This document shows positions 1 to 12,609 of a stretch of 64,000 nt of DNA, in pieces (position 1 is the stretch's first letter; the number at the start of each line of letters is the position of its first letter). Made by a program: the position numbers and the translations under genes. The notes under the pieces were generated by a model that was not told the DNA's origin, did not search any database, and saw only the letters and a program-made list of their open reading frames with translations. Origin of the DNA: Hexactinellida sp. DTS-2022 (taxonomy: Eukaryota > Porifera > Hexactinellida); the NCBI GenBank assembly GCA_028753945.1, contig JAPNXP010000005.1:3348001-3412000 (forward strand), written 5' to 3'.

Positions 1-210
1 TCACATAAACCTCCTTCTCTCAAAAGTATAATGCCAATTTTTCAGAAATGTAACTATATTTAGAGATAGTGATTTTTGATGAGATACCAATGCGTTTTGA
101 ATGATAAAAATTACCAACAGAAAGTTAAAAAATTTGAAAATAAATAATGTCAAGGATAACCTCCGTATCTCTGATAACTAGGAGTCAAATATTTGACTGA
201 AGTGAGTCTG

Positions 211-234
211 GTCGAATACTAAGCCAACTTCACA
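211..234. repeat. Solo end of the OTU-MULE foldback family
   Basis: About 24 bases reading GAATACTAAGCCAACTTCAC plus neighbours match the right terminus of the 24593-30667 element (30639-30662) almost exactly. No second end or subrepeat array is seen here, so this is a fragment or a very short relic of the same family. Confidence 0.6.
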
Positions 235-264
235 GTCATAAATAAATATGCATAATTAAATATA

Positions 265-330
265 CAGTCGACTCCGCTAAATAGTCACCTCGGGACCAAG
301 TTACTTTGGCCCAATTAAAAGGAGAAATAT
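265..330. mobile_element. End of a TA-flanked Tc1/mariner-type MITE (CAGTCGACTCCGC family)
   Basis: After a TA dinucleotide the sequence reads CAGTCGACTCCGCTAAATAG. The same terminus occurs inverted at 63700-63723, where it also abuts TA. No opposite end was found close by. The rest of 1-516 shows only AT-rich sequence without recognisable coding content. Confidence 0.45.
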
Positions 331-516
331 TTACCAGGTGGATATATTAAGATATACTTTTAACTTTTTTTATACTTTTAACTTTTTCCAATTTATACAT
401 ACTAGTTTTATATCTTTAACAGGCCTTCTCTATTCTGATACCAAATACATCATCAAAATGGATTTCTAATAATATTCGCTCCGAGTGATCGAGTCTACTT
501 TCATTCCAGGGTCATA

Positions 517-645
517 TAACAAAAAGTACACAGAGCATGCTCATAAGGTACACAGAGCATGCTCATAAGGTACATAGAGCATGCTCGTATAAAAGTACAT
601 AGAGCATGCTCGTAAAAAGTACATAGAGCATGCTCGTATAAAAGC
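517..645 (+). repeat. Left array of GAGCATGCTC palindromes
   Basis: Five perfect copies of the 10-bp palindrome GAGCATGCTC, spaced about 22-27 bp apart by AT-rich spacers containing GTACATA or GTACACA. The array begins with TAACAAAAAGTACACAG, and the same sequence appears inverted at the far end of the matching array (4070-4086). The two arrays look like the terminal arms of one element that a hAT insertion (829-3847) later split. Confidence 0.75.
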
Positions 646-899
646 ATACAAATAAATGCGAATTTGGAAATATATTCAATTCTTAATAAGATCTAATATA
701 GATGTTCTAAAATAATGCTACAATTATTACGACGTGTATTATTTTTATAAGTGTTGCTATAAGTGTGTATCAAATTGGAACGCAATTCATAAGTAGTAAA
801 TATTATACTTGTGATTATTATATTAGGGTAGTGGCGTAGCCAGACCTTGAGGCCAACCTGGGCACACTTGGGGCACTCACCCACGGCGTGGCCAAAATA

Positions 900-1528
900 C
901 AGGCCCGGATTTACCATACGGCAGATGCGGCATATGCCGGGGGCCCCCGCGCTTTTGTATTTTTGGGCCCCGCGCGGTGGGTAGTTTTCATTTTTGAAAA
1001 AATGTTCGTAATCGATGGACTAACTTTATTTGTCACAGTTGAGTATACTACTACGTAGTCTCTTTGTCCCGCGTTTTTTGCTCCTGTGAAATCCCGTAAA
1101 CATAACTTTTAGAAGATCCACGATAAGGTTTATTATTATTTTCACAATCAGCCAGATTTTACCTATAAGTATATCTATGTATGTAGATTAACTAGAAAAC
1201 AGTAATTTTTTAATTTTTATATTCGATATTATTAGGCATGTGTCATGCACTAGACAAGTACATTGAATATCAGACTAAACTCTGATGTATATTTCCTTAC
1301 AAGTAAAGATGCAGGTGAAATGTTAATGGAGTAGGGGACAAAAGGAACTGCGTTTAATCTTAAATATTTTCTGAGTAAGGGAAATTTTCCCTTGCACTCC
1401 ATGAACCATCCCACCAAAACTCAGCATTCCGTGAGCAAAAAACGGCAATATTATTCGTTTGCAATACGATCAAGGGGCCCCGCGATGAAAATATGCCGCG
1501 GGCCCCGAACAACCCTAATCCGTCCCTG
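900..1528. mobile_element. Nested hAT-type MITE
   Basis: The ends CAGGCCCGGATTTACC and CCCTAATCCGTCCCTG form a TIR with mismatches. The flanks CCAAAATA (892-899) and CCAGAATA (1529-1536) are an 8-bp TSD with one mismatch. There is no coding capacity; GC-rich GGGGCCCCGCG tracts sit near both ends. It lies inside the 829-3847 element and is therefore younger than it. Confidence 0.75.
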
Positions 1529-1741
1529 CCAGAATAAAATCTAGGGGGGTCAAAGGTAAATCCAGCGAGCGATCGAATGGGGGCCTGCGGGTATAACCCC
1601 GTTAAAAAAATTAACAGAGTTTATGTTAACTACCAAAGCATTATTGTTCTTGCTGGTACTAGTCATGCAATCATTCATTATAATAATAGGGGATACGGCA
1701 TCCCATACTACTAAGTAATTTTAGCTATAATATTTTATTAT

Positions 1742-1818
1742 ACTAGCGCGCTAGGCTTGCTGAGTTGCTTCCAGACCTGTAATACCCACACAACAACCGC
1801 TAAGCGGTTGTTGTGTGG
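1742..1818 (-). mobile_element. Helitron-like 3' terminus with hairpin
   Basis: Read on the minus strand the sequence ends in GCGCGCTAGT, a CTRRT-type Helitron 3' end. It is preceded by a hairpin with 15-bp arms (1786-1800 and 1804-1818, loop TAA). A closely similar arrangement occurs at 59088-59160, there joined to a recognisable 5' end. The 5' end of this copy was not located. The call rests on terminal architecture only. Confidence 0.45.
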
Positions 1819-2626
1819 TACTAATCACAACAACTCTCGTTATTAGTGTACATTAGTTCCAGATACAATAATTACCTTCCATTATTTATAACAATCTCAT
1901 AGCGAAGTGACGTCGAGTTATTGAATCTCAGTGTGACATAAATGCTACCAGAATATTGATGCGGCTACCTAAAATATTGTTGCGGCCAAGCCCGCACCTG
2001 CTGCACCTGCTCCTCATATAGTAGTAATAGTATATGTACTATGTGAATATTTTGACATTTACTAATATGTGTTTTTTATACCCTACCCTACCAAACTAGT
2101 CGTACACTTAACATCTGCATTTAAATTAATGGATAAGAATATAATCAATAACCCTGGTGAGTGAGTCAATGAATAGTAATATTGTATTCCAACTAATTGT
2201 AATACAATAATAGGAATAAAGTTGTTAAGATTTTCCGTCCGCTCTCTATCTCTCTACTGTATTTTTGTGAAAGATAGAGTACTCATGTTTTCAAAAACCC
2301 CTCACAGACGGGATGGGAGTGTGCTTCTTCTGGTTGATTTTCAAACCTTGAATAGTATTGCATTGTAGATACAAGGAAGGATTTAAATAGAATTCAAATT
2401 ACATTTCATCTTATTTTAATATAATTTTATTAATTAATGTTTGAATCATAAAGACTTCCAAATAAGAATAGTCTTTAATTAATTAAATTGAGATTAATGA
2501 TTACAAATAGAAATAGGAATTCGCGGGAATTTACGTTACTATATTTTGAATCATTAACATTGTAAAATGTTTCAAGTGTTTCTTATGAAACACATATTCA
2601 CTTACAAACAACTAGCATAATAATAA

Positions 2627-2792
2627 GAGAATACTTATCCACCGATCATCGGCGTTTGTATTAAAAAAGCTCGCTACTTTCTACCGATTGTTTTTTTATG
2701 TTTGTAAAAACATCATCGGTAGAAAGTAGCGAGCTTTTTTAATACAAACGCCGATGATCGGTGCTACCGATGATCGGTGGATAAGTATTCTC
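2627..2792. mobile_element. Hairpin MITE, 166 bp
   Basis: Almost the whole element is one inverted repeat: arms beginning GAGAATACTTATCCACCG and a central spacer around 2690-2710. Both sides carry TAATAATAA, possibly a 9-bp TSD, although the target is low-complexity so the TSD is weak evidence. There is no ORF. It would fold into a long cruciform or hairpin. Confidence 0.7.
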
Positions 2793-3875
2793 TAATAATA
2801 ATAATAACAGTCATTCCAAATGGTATAGTCAGGCCATCGCGTACGGAAGTTCGACAGATTTAAAATTCAATACTGTGCACTTATAGTATTAAACTAAAGT
2901 ATGACCCTACTATAACGTTTTTACTAGAAGAAGCACACTAATAATCATGCCATAGTGCGCAGCCTTTATAGTTAATTGTGCGAGTTAATTCAACAGCAAA
3001 TCTATTTTGCATGAATTTAGACATCCTTGCGAATGATTAATTTCAATGAAGAATTTTTCGGGAGTACAAATTCTTTTGGTAGGGCACTGTAGATGTTTGG
3101 TCTTAGGGTCACATATTGCCCTTAGCATACCTCGACACAATAGGGGCCTCCAAACCCTTGTTGAGAAAGTGGACCATCCAAAGAAACAACGTCCGCTCCT
3201 TGGGGTACAGTGTGGCATATGTCCTGTTAATTTCCGACGTCCAGAATAATCTACTGAGTATAGCATCTGTTAAGTATTGAAATTTGGTCGAATAGCACGC
3301 TTTTTTTATAGCTTTCAGGGGCTTCGCCCTGGAAGCCACAACCCCCTCTTCTAGTAAATCCTGGATCCGCCTCAGTAGTGATCTAGTTATAATTACATGT
3401 AATTTAGGGATCGTAGACGACGCGATCTTGAGTATGCGAAATTCGATTAACCGATCATGCCCAATGGTATCAGGTCCTAATCTGCTATCCCAATACATAG
3501 TGATCTATGTATAGCGGAACCTCGATTATCCGAACCCTTTGTACTTGTTCCAACGATTTCGGATAATAGAGGTTGCACTTATTTGAAAAAAATGCTCGAG
3601 AAAATATGAGAGTATTTAGATTTTACTAAGCTAGGTTTGAACAATAATAGGGCAGTATCCATGAATAATATAATTGCACCCCTTCTTGTCTGGATCCCCC
3701 TTTGCAGCAGGCCCTGACTATGTATTTCAGCAGGTTCCGAAAGTTGAAATACTGAGAAGGTGGGGCTCCACCCCAGGTGCGACAACAGGGGCCTGAGCTG
3801 CGCTACCCGGGGCCTGGCCCCGGCTGGACCCCCTGGCCACGCCACTGTACTAGGGTAAATATCATTGATCTTTAC

Positions 3876-4086
3876 GAGCATGCTCTATCTACTTTTATAC
3901 GAGCATGCTCTATGTACTTTTACGAGCGGGCTATGTACTTTTACGAGCAGGCTATGTACTTTTACGAGCATGCTCTATGTACTTTTACGAGCATGCTCTA
4001 TGTATACTTTTACGAGCATGCTCTATGTACTTTTATACGAGCATGCTCTATGTACCTTATGAGCATGCTCTGTGTACTTTTTGTTA
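3876..4086 (-). repeat. Right array of GAGCATGCTC palindromes
   Basis: Nine units about 22-26 bp apart, seven with the perfect palindrome GAGCATGCTC and two degenerate (GAGCGGGCT, GAGCAGGCT). The array is the inverted counterpart of 517-645 and ends in CTTTTTGTTA, the reverse complement of the other arm's start. Open reading frames across it (about 3777-4348) are by-products of the repeat and not genes. Confidence 0.75.
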
Positions 4087-4290
4087 CCTCCCAGGGTTGA
4101 CCTTTTTGATTAAAATCAGAATTTTGATTTTAATTTGTTTTTTTTGCAATCTATATCACACTGGCGTATATTATTTGGCTAATAGATTAATTACATTGAT
4201 AATGACTCATTATCAATGTATTTCTTTTCTTTTCACAAATAACAATAGACATAAAAAATCTGATTTAAATAAAAAAAAGTCTGATCATAA

Positions 4291-4350
4291 CATTCTATAC
4301 ACTAAGGCAATGGTGGTCACTAAAAATTTTGGTCCAGGGATTGGTTAAGT
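4291..4350 (+). repeat. P-type terminal sequence (left end of P-like element 1)
   Basis: The sequence CATTCTATACACTAAGG and the following CCAGGGATTGGTTA match both ends of P-like element 2 (8771-8830 and, inverted, 14045-14106) and a solo end at 45225. It lies about 350 bp beyond the C-terminal end of the element-1 transposase gene. The opposite end of element 1 was not found. Confidence 0.6.
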
Positions 4351-4693
4351 ACTTCAAAACAACATTTTCTACAATGGTAAATTTGTTCAATTTTTCCATT
4401 AATTTTAGCTACCCTCATCTTCCTAACAACATATTATTGCCAATTAAAACGATTGAAAATATAAGGAGTTTAATATATAATATATAATACTGTATAATCA
4501 TACAAACACAGATACTGATATAAATGTTATTATGATACTAAGGAGCTTAAGACAGCAATACATAAAATAGAGATATACTTCTAAGAGGGAGTAGTCACAC
4601 TTAATACATCTACAGGAAAAGCAACAGGTTGACTGAATAAAACTAAAAAAAATAAAGAAAAATTAATTCTTGAATTTAGTAAGCTTACTATTA

Positions 4694-7300
4694 TCACGCT
4701 TGACGCTTCAATACTAGTACATTATAATTCTTAACTCTATTAGATACTAAACAGTTGGAAACAGTGAGAAAAAGTTTTCGTAGAATGTCCCACCGCGATT
4801 CATTGCATTCACATACGAATCTCCAAAGTGTGCTATGCTCTAGTTCCATAGTGGCCCATGCCAGTTGAACAAGTTTTGTACGGGAAGAGCCAGAGTAAAA
4901 GTTGTCAATTTTGCTAAATGAGTCAAAAATGACCTTAATGCATTCAAGAACATGGCTCGATGGATATTTGAGAGAACCCCTATATAACAATTCTAACAGT
5001 ATAGACTGACTGCCCATGTCATCATTCAATTGTAAGGATTTTTCAGTACACAGAAATTTCCTGCACAATATACAATTACTAGATTTTTTGAGATAAGAAA
5101 ATACAGCATAGCCAGCGACAAACGCGAGGCACTCAACTTGAGATGCTGCCATTTCCGGAAAGCTGATTTCATTTAAGGTTGACAAATAGAATCTACATCA
5201 AAACTAGCATCATGTTCATCGTCATTTGAGTGAAAAATGTACTTAAATACTCTAAGAGACTGGTAGGTCTCTCAATAGCATCAAATTATCTTCTGATCTA
5301 AAACAATTTTAGAATATTGGAAAGCTGAAGCCGGCGCTCAGACTCCAGGATTTGACAATACGAAATGTGATACTGTGAACCTGACATTTGCCGGTACAAA
5401 CCAAAATGGTGTTCTAAAGCATTGTTTGGTATCCTTGATGTCAGAAGGTATTTGAAACCATATTTTGTACAAATCAATTCAAGTAGTAAAGGTAATGCCT
5501 TGCAGTATGTATAAAACTTTTAAAAGTTTGGGAGATAATTTTCCTTTCGCTGTAGGAAGAGTTCTCCAGCACTCTAACAAAGACACAAAGTTTTTGAGAA
5601 ACAATAATCGTGAGTCGTTCAAACATAAGGGTGCAGACATTTCGTAATTAAAACGAATATTCTTCCCTACCCAGTTCACATTAAACATTTTCCAAACATC
5701 ATTGATTAATTTCAAAAATTCAACAGTTTGGGTTTTGTCTACAATGTTCTTTTCCAAGTTATATGCTAACAGTCCCGCTGATGTTGATTCGTGAAAAACT
5801 CTAAGTGCTAAATTGACATTTTGTCTTTCCAGGCTAGATGGCCAACAGGCTTTTTATGTTAATCTGGGAGCACGTTTGAATAAATTGCACTTATCCGAAT
5901 TGAATAAAGTTCTTATGTCCTGAAAGGCTGAATAGCAGATGGTAGGGTACATAGAATTAGAAAATGAACTGGTATTGATACCAAGTTCAGATGTATTGAT
6001 GGAAACTCTGAGGTTATTAGGAGGTATATTTTCGGTATGTGTGTAGTCATGAGGTTTGCATTCAGTAAATTTTGGGAAGATAAAGACCTTTTCGTAGTCT
6101 TTTAAATTGAGCCAATTGTACCGAACAGACTTAATAATATGCACAACGTCAAAGAATAAAATTAGATCTCTGATTGGATCACATTGATGTTTTACTATGG
6201 GCATCAGAGATTTTTGGTCTGCTGAAAAAAGTTTAAATAAACTGACATTTAGTGGGTAGTTATCAGTGCATATTGCGTCAACATATATATTACATCTTTC
6301 TATATCAGAGATAGCTTTTGTAACAATGGGAAAAAGAGCCGTAGCAGAGCTAGAACCGAGAGGGACTAGACGTACAATTGTGGAAAATTTTGTCATAAAA
6401 CTAGATAACATCATAGAAAACACAGTTGTAGGTGGTTCTTCCGGAAGGTCGATAGAGCCTATTATTTTACCACCTTTATAGCTGGCATCACTACGTATGT
6501 GTACTACGTATGTGTACTTCGTCCATTTGAAGTATGACATGTCGCTCGGCTGTCATTAAATGAGGATGAAAACTCTTTAATAACATTTAGATAATCGCTA
6601 TCTAAACCGACATAATTTTTTATTTTGAGGATATTACGCTCATGTGGTAGAGTTAAACAATTCGAAGATTGAATAATACGGTAACAAGCTGGTGAAATAC
6701 CATGAACCTTAAGGGAAAAACCTGAGTCAAAACACTAAATCGGCGCCCAAATTTGGAAACTTTGAAAGATTTCAATTGGTCAAGTGAAAAATAAAACCCT
6801 ATTTTTGATGAATTAACGAGGTTTTCATTCATAGCTTCGTCGGCAGCGAAATCTAAATCATCATGATCTAGTAATTTAATAACGTGTTCAAAATTACTAA
6901 TGGCATTTTCTAGGCAGGTTGTAAAAGTGGGTTGTGGTGTTTCTGAACTTTGATTAATCTTAGGCCTAGGTAAACAATCTATTTCTAATAACAGGGTCTC
7001 AATTTGACGGATGTCACTAACTTGCTTCATGGAAAGATCTATTTTATATTTTTGTTGATGAAAGGCCGTGATATATAAATCAGATTTTATCGTAAGCGAT
7101 GCTTCAATATGAGGTTGACTATCCTTAACTAGGATATTAAGGAAAATAATAGAGTATAAATCCGGTATATGACTAATCCAACCATTGGAGAGGTCAATGT
7201 ACGACAATTTATCAATAATATCAGCAATTAACGAAATTGAAAAAGCCAACCTGTCATTCCGTGCAATAAATCCTGAGAAAGACCCCAGTAACTCGATTTA
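4694..7300 (-). pseudogene. P-element/THAP9-like transposase, copy 1, frameshifted
   Basis: Four open segments in different minus frames (6653-7249, 5854-6540, 5479-5757, 4694-5185) align in order with the other two P-like genes here. The segment 5854-6540 carries the catalytic part: an RSDASYKGGK motif (first acidic residue), then ICTDNYPLN, then LFFDVVHIIKSVR, which resembles the FD-P/V-H-K-R region of P/THAP9 transposases. 6653-7249 is the region between the THAP domain and the catalytic core; 4694-5185 is the C-terminal part. No THAP zinc finger was found upstream of 7300, where the coding similarity stops against other repeats. P transposases are RNase-H-fold, GTP-dependent cut-and-paste enzymes; this copy is dead because of several frame breaks and a missing N-terminus. 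Confidence 0.85.
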
Positions 7301-7349
7301 TTATTAATTAACAAGTAATAATGCGAATAAACTAAAACATGCCGTTTGT

Positions 7350-8010
7350 GAAATAGAGCTCTGGCGGGTCATATTCGGGACCCGCACCCGCCCCGCATCT
7401 ATTAGTGATTGACCCGCCCCGCCCCGCAAATCCGACAATATAAACAAATGAACCCGCGCCCAAACCGCAACTAACTCATATTAACCCGCGCCCAAACCGC
7501 ACCAACCCGCACCAACACTCGATGACCAGTATTCTCGCTAGTATTATATAATAGGTTGTAAACACTCGGCGCACAATGCGGGCACAAAATATTTAAATCC
7601 TTATGGAATAAAGAAGACGGCAATATGATTTGGGCGGAAATTTGAAGAATTACGAGTATATTATTCGGGATTAAGAAATAACTCCTCATACAATTTGTTC
7701 CATCGCAAGACTTCTGCCATCTTAAGATTATATTGCTCATTAATTTTGTTTAGGAACTATAGAGGGGTACATTGTTACAATTAGTGGACACTGCGCCCCA
7801 AATAATCCTTAGCGAGAACTCTTGTGCAAACCCGCTCTGACCCGCATCAACCCGCAGTAAGAATCTCTGACCCGCATCCGACCCGCTAGACGATTCCGTG
7901 ACCCGCACCCAACTCGCCCAGAAAATATTCTGATCCTTTGATCCGCAAATATAGATCCACCCCGCGAGTCTCTATTGTGAACCAAGATACAGCGAGTACA
8001 GAAGGAATAT
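7350..8010. repeat. Region with GACCCGC repeats at both ends
   Basis: Clusters of GACCCGC, ACCCGCACC and similar motifs lie at 7366-7510 and again at 7828-7960, with a less repetitive AT-rich middle. The GC content contrasts sharply with the surroundings. This resembles a short non-autonomous transposon with iterated subterminal motifs, but exact ends and a TSD were not resolved. No gene is seen. Confidence 0.35.
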
Positions 8011-8150
8011 AACTTGGGATACATGAGTAAGGTACAAATTATTAAGTTTTTTGTCCTAAAATGAATTTAAATTGTCTTAGTAAAAAATATTATATGCGCA
8101 TCTTCAATCGAAGACCCACAAAACTCAACCCAACAACAGGAAAGGAAGAA

Positions 8151-8272
8151 AAAATACAAAATTACAGTTGTGCCGACGCATTTACCTTTGTAGGCACTAC
8201 ATTGGTGGTTGGTTAACTAGTAGTGCCTCCAAAGGGAAATGCGTCGGCACAGCTGCAATTTTGGATTTTACG
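8151..8272. repeat. Hairpin repeat (GTGCCGACGCATTT arms)
   Basis: Arms of about 50 bp (8151-8204 and 8221-8272), with GTGCCGACGCATTTACC on one side and its near-complement on the other, surround a short centre. This is a foldback MITE or a MITE remnant. No TSD was identified. 8280-8770 is AT-rich with TTACAAGTTGAAACAATA repeated several times and no gene. Confidence 0.55.
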
Positions 8273-9919
8273 CCATGTCATAAACGACTCAAACTGTTTA
8301 GACACATTTATCAAGTTATTTCGGGACAAAAGAATGAATTATGAATTTGAAGTATATATATCTTATACCATCTTGAATTTAATACCATTAATTAATTATG
8401 TATTGATGATAAATTATATTATTAGTTAATTATTTTAGCAATGTTATCCACGGTGAGTTGAGTTAAAGTCAACAAATTCCTTATAAAATTTATTGTTTGA
8501 ATCCATTGTATTGTAATACTACAATTAAATAGAACCTAGCTCGAATTCACTAGTTAAATCAATATATTTATCATAAGTTGAAACAATAGAGTAAGATTTA
8601 ACAAGTTGAATCAATATATTTATTACAAGTTGAAACAATAGAGTAAGATTTAACAATAAAAATCAATATATTTATTACATGTTAGTTGAAACAATAGATT
8701 ATGATTTAACAATAATAATCAATATACGTATTTATTACAAGTTGAAACAATATAATTAGATTTAACCATAGGATTCTATACATAAGGCAATGGTGCTGAA
8801 TGATGGACTTGGACCAGGGATTTGTTAGGTCAGTTACTTTGGTTTTAGATCTAAATCCCAATACAGCTCTAAATTAATGTCGACTATAAATGTGAAGGGA
8901 AATAATTGATAATCCACCACCCTTATAGGAAAATTACGAATTGTAAGGATATATTTTTTATTTGATGTATTTTATATACGTATATAATATACGAATCATA
9001 ACATAAAATAAGTATAAAAGCAACAATCAAAGATAATAAATAGTATGAAGGTAAATTAATAGAATAGTGGTCGGAGTTACTAGAAGAGCAGTTAAGCAGT
9101 AGTACATCTATGGCGAAAGGGGGAGGGAATGTGTTTACGATGTGTCCTGAATGAGCGGCTTGATCGTAGGTGTTAGTGGAGCTCCTCGTGACCTCGTCTA
9201 AATGATAGTAATGTAGAGAATACAGTCAAATGATGGTAGTAGATGCGCACTTATATCGGCATGTCAGGAAGCTATCTATAAGATTAGAAGGATTATGTAC
9301 TGAATTTTTTAAGTTTGCTATTATCTCGACCAATAATTATCGAATTAAAGTTTCTAACCTTGTTGGATAAAATACAATTAGCTACAGTAGTATAAAAAAT
9401 ATTAAGAATTTCCCGTTTTAGAATCATACAAACACACCATTGCCTCCATATTTCACTATACTTTTCTTCTACAATAATAAGTGACAACTGAACCAAATTC
9501 CGACTGCAGGATCCCTCGTAACATAGTTTACTTAAATGTGAATGGTTATCGATTTTCAAAAATATTTCATACATTATGATGAGAGATTGGTAGATAATTT
9601 CAGATGGATACTTAAGTGAGCCTCTATCAAGGTATTCAATCTTTGAAAATCCGGTGTCGTTGAAAACTTGAATATCTTTGGTTGATGTTAAAAAATCTTT
9701 GCAGTCTCGACATTCTTAAGGATTTTTAAAGTTCGAAAAGATTGCATACCCAGCCACGTATTTAGGCATTCCATTTGCGAATTATAAAATAGAGGGTAAG
9801 CAATGTTAAGTATTTCAATTGTAACATACTACTCAAAATCAAACTCTGGGTGCATTTCTTCATCGCCTCCTGTGTAAATTTTTCAAATATTATTTAAGAG
9901 ATATTTTATCAGACTGTTG

Positions 9920-10065
9920 CATAGGCGTAGGCTCCGGTAGGGTTGGTGAGGCCATGGCCCTACCAATAATTTGTCAAGAGCCATCATCTTCTATTAAGTA
10001 TGATGCAAGTTAGCATAAATGGCCCTACCAATCCGGGCAATCCCCATCCCGAGTATACGCCCCTG
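9920..10065. mobile_element. Short MITE with 5-bp TSD inside P-like gene 2
   Basis: Ends CATAGGCGTAGGC and GTATACGCCCCTG, flanked by TGTTG on both sides (9915-9919, 10066-10070). The interior holds inverted GGCCCTACCAA / TTGGTAGGG-type motifs. A 147-bp element at 19617-19763 also has a 5-bp TSD and related ends. No coding capacity. Confidence 0.6.
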
Positions 10066-11108
10066 TGTTGATTTATGTTAAAAAATTTGAGGAGATTAGA
10101 TAATTGAAGTCGACGTTCACTCTCCAAAATTTGACAGTACGATATATTATAGTTTGAACCAGACATTTGACGATATAGCCCGAAATGATGTTCTAATGGG
10201 TCATTTTGTATTCGATACGTCATCAGATATTCAAAACCGCATTCAAGGGTCAATCTTTGTACTAAGAGAGGAGGCCAATACAAGTATGTATAAAACTAGT
10301 GAATGTTTGTGGTGTAAGCTTCCCTCTAGATGTGGGAAGCAATTTCAAACAATCCAGCCATTTAACTACATGGTCCAAAATGGACAATCTCGGATCGTTC
10401 AAGCGAAGCGGAGCAAAATTTGGATTGTTGAAGCGAATATCTTTTTCGACCCAATTAACATTGAATATGTTCCAGATTTTATTTATCAAATGTATGAATT
10501 TGACGATATGGCGATTTTCAATTGTTGTATTCTCATTATGGAAACTAGAGAGCCCCGCTGCTGTTGATTCATGAAAAATCTTAAGGCTAAGTAAACATTT
10601 TGTCGCTCTAAATCAGATGGCCAACATGCTTTTGATGTTAGTTTGGGGGCGCTCTTAATTATGGAAAATTTGTCCGCTTTAAATAAGGTTCTGTAGCCGT
10701 CAAATGCTGCAAAGAATATTGGAGGGTATTTTAACTTAGTCAATACCCTCGGATCCAAAAGAATATTAACAACAGGTATATAAACTTTAAGCTGAGTAGA
10801 TGGTATGATTATTGGTAGTGAAATATCATCGGTGCAGGTCTCAAAATCAGGATAAAAAGTTTTCTCAAAGTCTTTTAAATTTAACCAGTTATTACGAATT
10901 GATTTAATAATGTGGACTATGTCAAATAATAAAATAAGGTTGCGCGTTGGGTTACATGGATGTACAACTCGCGGTTGCAATATTTTCGCGTCATATGAAA
11001 ATAATTTAAATACACTGACATTTAAAGGATAATTATCATTACATATTGCCTCAACAAATGAATCACAACTCACTATATCACCAATTGTTTTTGTAATATT
11101 TGGATATA

Positions 11109-11671
11109 CACTAACCAGCCAAAAGTATTTGAACAATAGGGATTTTAATGCCCACACAATACTCGTCTGGTAACTTACTAACGGCTATCTAAAATACTCT
11201 GAAATGAATATAAATATCTTAATATAGATATACATTACAAAATATTGTGATTTCAATTCAATTTAGAAAATATCCACGAAGTGGCATAAATGTTTCTGCC
11301 ACGTGCCACTTGTGCCATAAGTGGCACAAATGGAGATGTGGTTGTGTCACAGTAGGAAATTTTCGGATTGATGTGAAATTAAGCACTTGGAGTAATTTAA
11401 CCACGTGGAATTCAAATCTTCCATCAGAATTTATATATTAACATTGCATCTTAATGATCACAAATTAATTATTTAATTAGCTAATTATATATTTAATGAG
11501 TTTAACGCCTCCATAAAATGTAAATTCGAAAATTTTGCTGTTTTATTTAACTTTACATATCGTTTCATGTAATTAGACGTTTTATAGCATCTACTAATGT
11601 TATTATGCTGGTATAACCTCAAATGTCTGAATACAATTTATTGCTGTTCAATTACTTTTGGCCGGTTAGTG
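11109..11671. mobile_element. Tc1-type non-autonomous element, 563 bp, inside P-like gene 2
   Basis: The TIR is CACTAACCAGCCAAAAGTA / TACTTTTGGCCGGTTAGTG, flanked by TA on both sides. Removing it with one TA restores a continuous P-transposase reading (AADVYPNITKT), which fixes the boundaries. A second, same-orientation copy lies at about 32353-32918, directly upstream of EFL1. The interior carries GTGGCACAAATG-type palindromes and no transposase. Confidence 0.85.
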
Positions 11672-12609
11672 TACATCAGCCGCGGAGGAAGACCCTAACG
11701 GATTCAGACGAACTATGGTGGAAAAGTATTTCATATGACTGGAAATCATCATTGAAAACACAGTTGTGGGAGGGTCGCTAGTGTTGTCGATGGCGTCCAT
11801 AACTTTACCTCCTTTATATGAAGCATCACTACGGATGTGAACTTCGTACATTTGAAGTATCACATGGCGTTCCCTATGGCTAAATTTGGAAGTAATTTCC
11901 TTTAAAATTTGGAAGTAATCACCTTCAATACCCAGAGTGTTTTTTATACCAATCAAATTTCTCTCGTGAGGCAAGATTAAGCAATTGGATGATTTAATAA
12001 GTCGGTAACATGCAGGTGATATTCCATGAATTTTTAGTGAAAATACTTTAGTTAAAATATTATACCGTCGACGACTTTTAGCATTTATCAAATTTCTCAG
12101 TTGCCCAACTAAAAAGTAGAATGAAATACTCAGAGATTCGCTACTGTAATGTAAATCATCTATGTCTAGGTCTATCGAGTCACCATCAACAAGCTTAATT
12201 GCACTTTCGAGTTCAGGATAGCAAGTTTTATATGGTTGTTAATAGAACATTCAGTTTGAGAGTTAATAGTTTGAAGTAAGAGTGAAAATGTATCTACTTC
12301 ATCGAGGATGGTTTAACTTGGCGAGTGTCATTAATACAAATTCGCGAGATCGGAATGGTGACGTTTATATTATCAAATGCTTTGATGTAAAAATCGTTAA
12401 CTAATACAGATCGGTCGATGAAAGGTCCGGTTTCTAAAATAACGATTATTATAAAAAATAAAGGGCTGTTGTTAGACACATTAGTTATCCAGCCGTTTGG
12501 AAGGTCGATTACATTTAGCTTAGAAAGAAGATCAGAATATGAATTAACTAGGAACTTATCCACCGTTTCTTCGTGATCAGTTATGCTCTTGGAGTATGCA
12601 GATTCCATC

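Larger units (their letters stand above)
829..3847. mobile_element. hAT-type insertion, about 3 kb, non-autonomous or decayed
   Basis: The left end reads TAGTGGCGTAGCC and the right end GGCCACGCCACTG, an inverted pair with one end-base change. They are flanked by TATTAGGG (821-828) and TACTAGGG (3848-3855), an 8-bp TSD with one mismatch, as for hAT elements. Inside are a nested hAT (900-1528), a Helitron-like 3' end (1742-1818) and a hairpin MITE (2627-2792). The only longer ORF (3109-3498, minus, 129 aa) matches no family I recognise. No hAT transposase is visible, so I treat the element as non-autonomous. Confidence 0.75.

Noticed and set aside
3777..4348. Overlapping plus-strand ORFs of 65-147 codons with MLYVLLRA repeats
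   Set aside because: All are translations of the GAGCATGCTC array.
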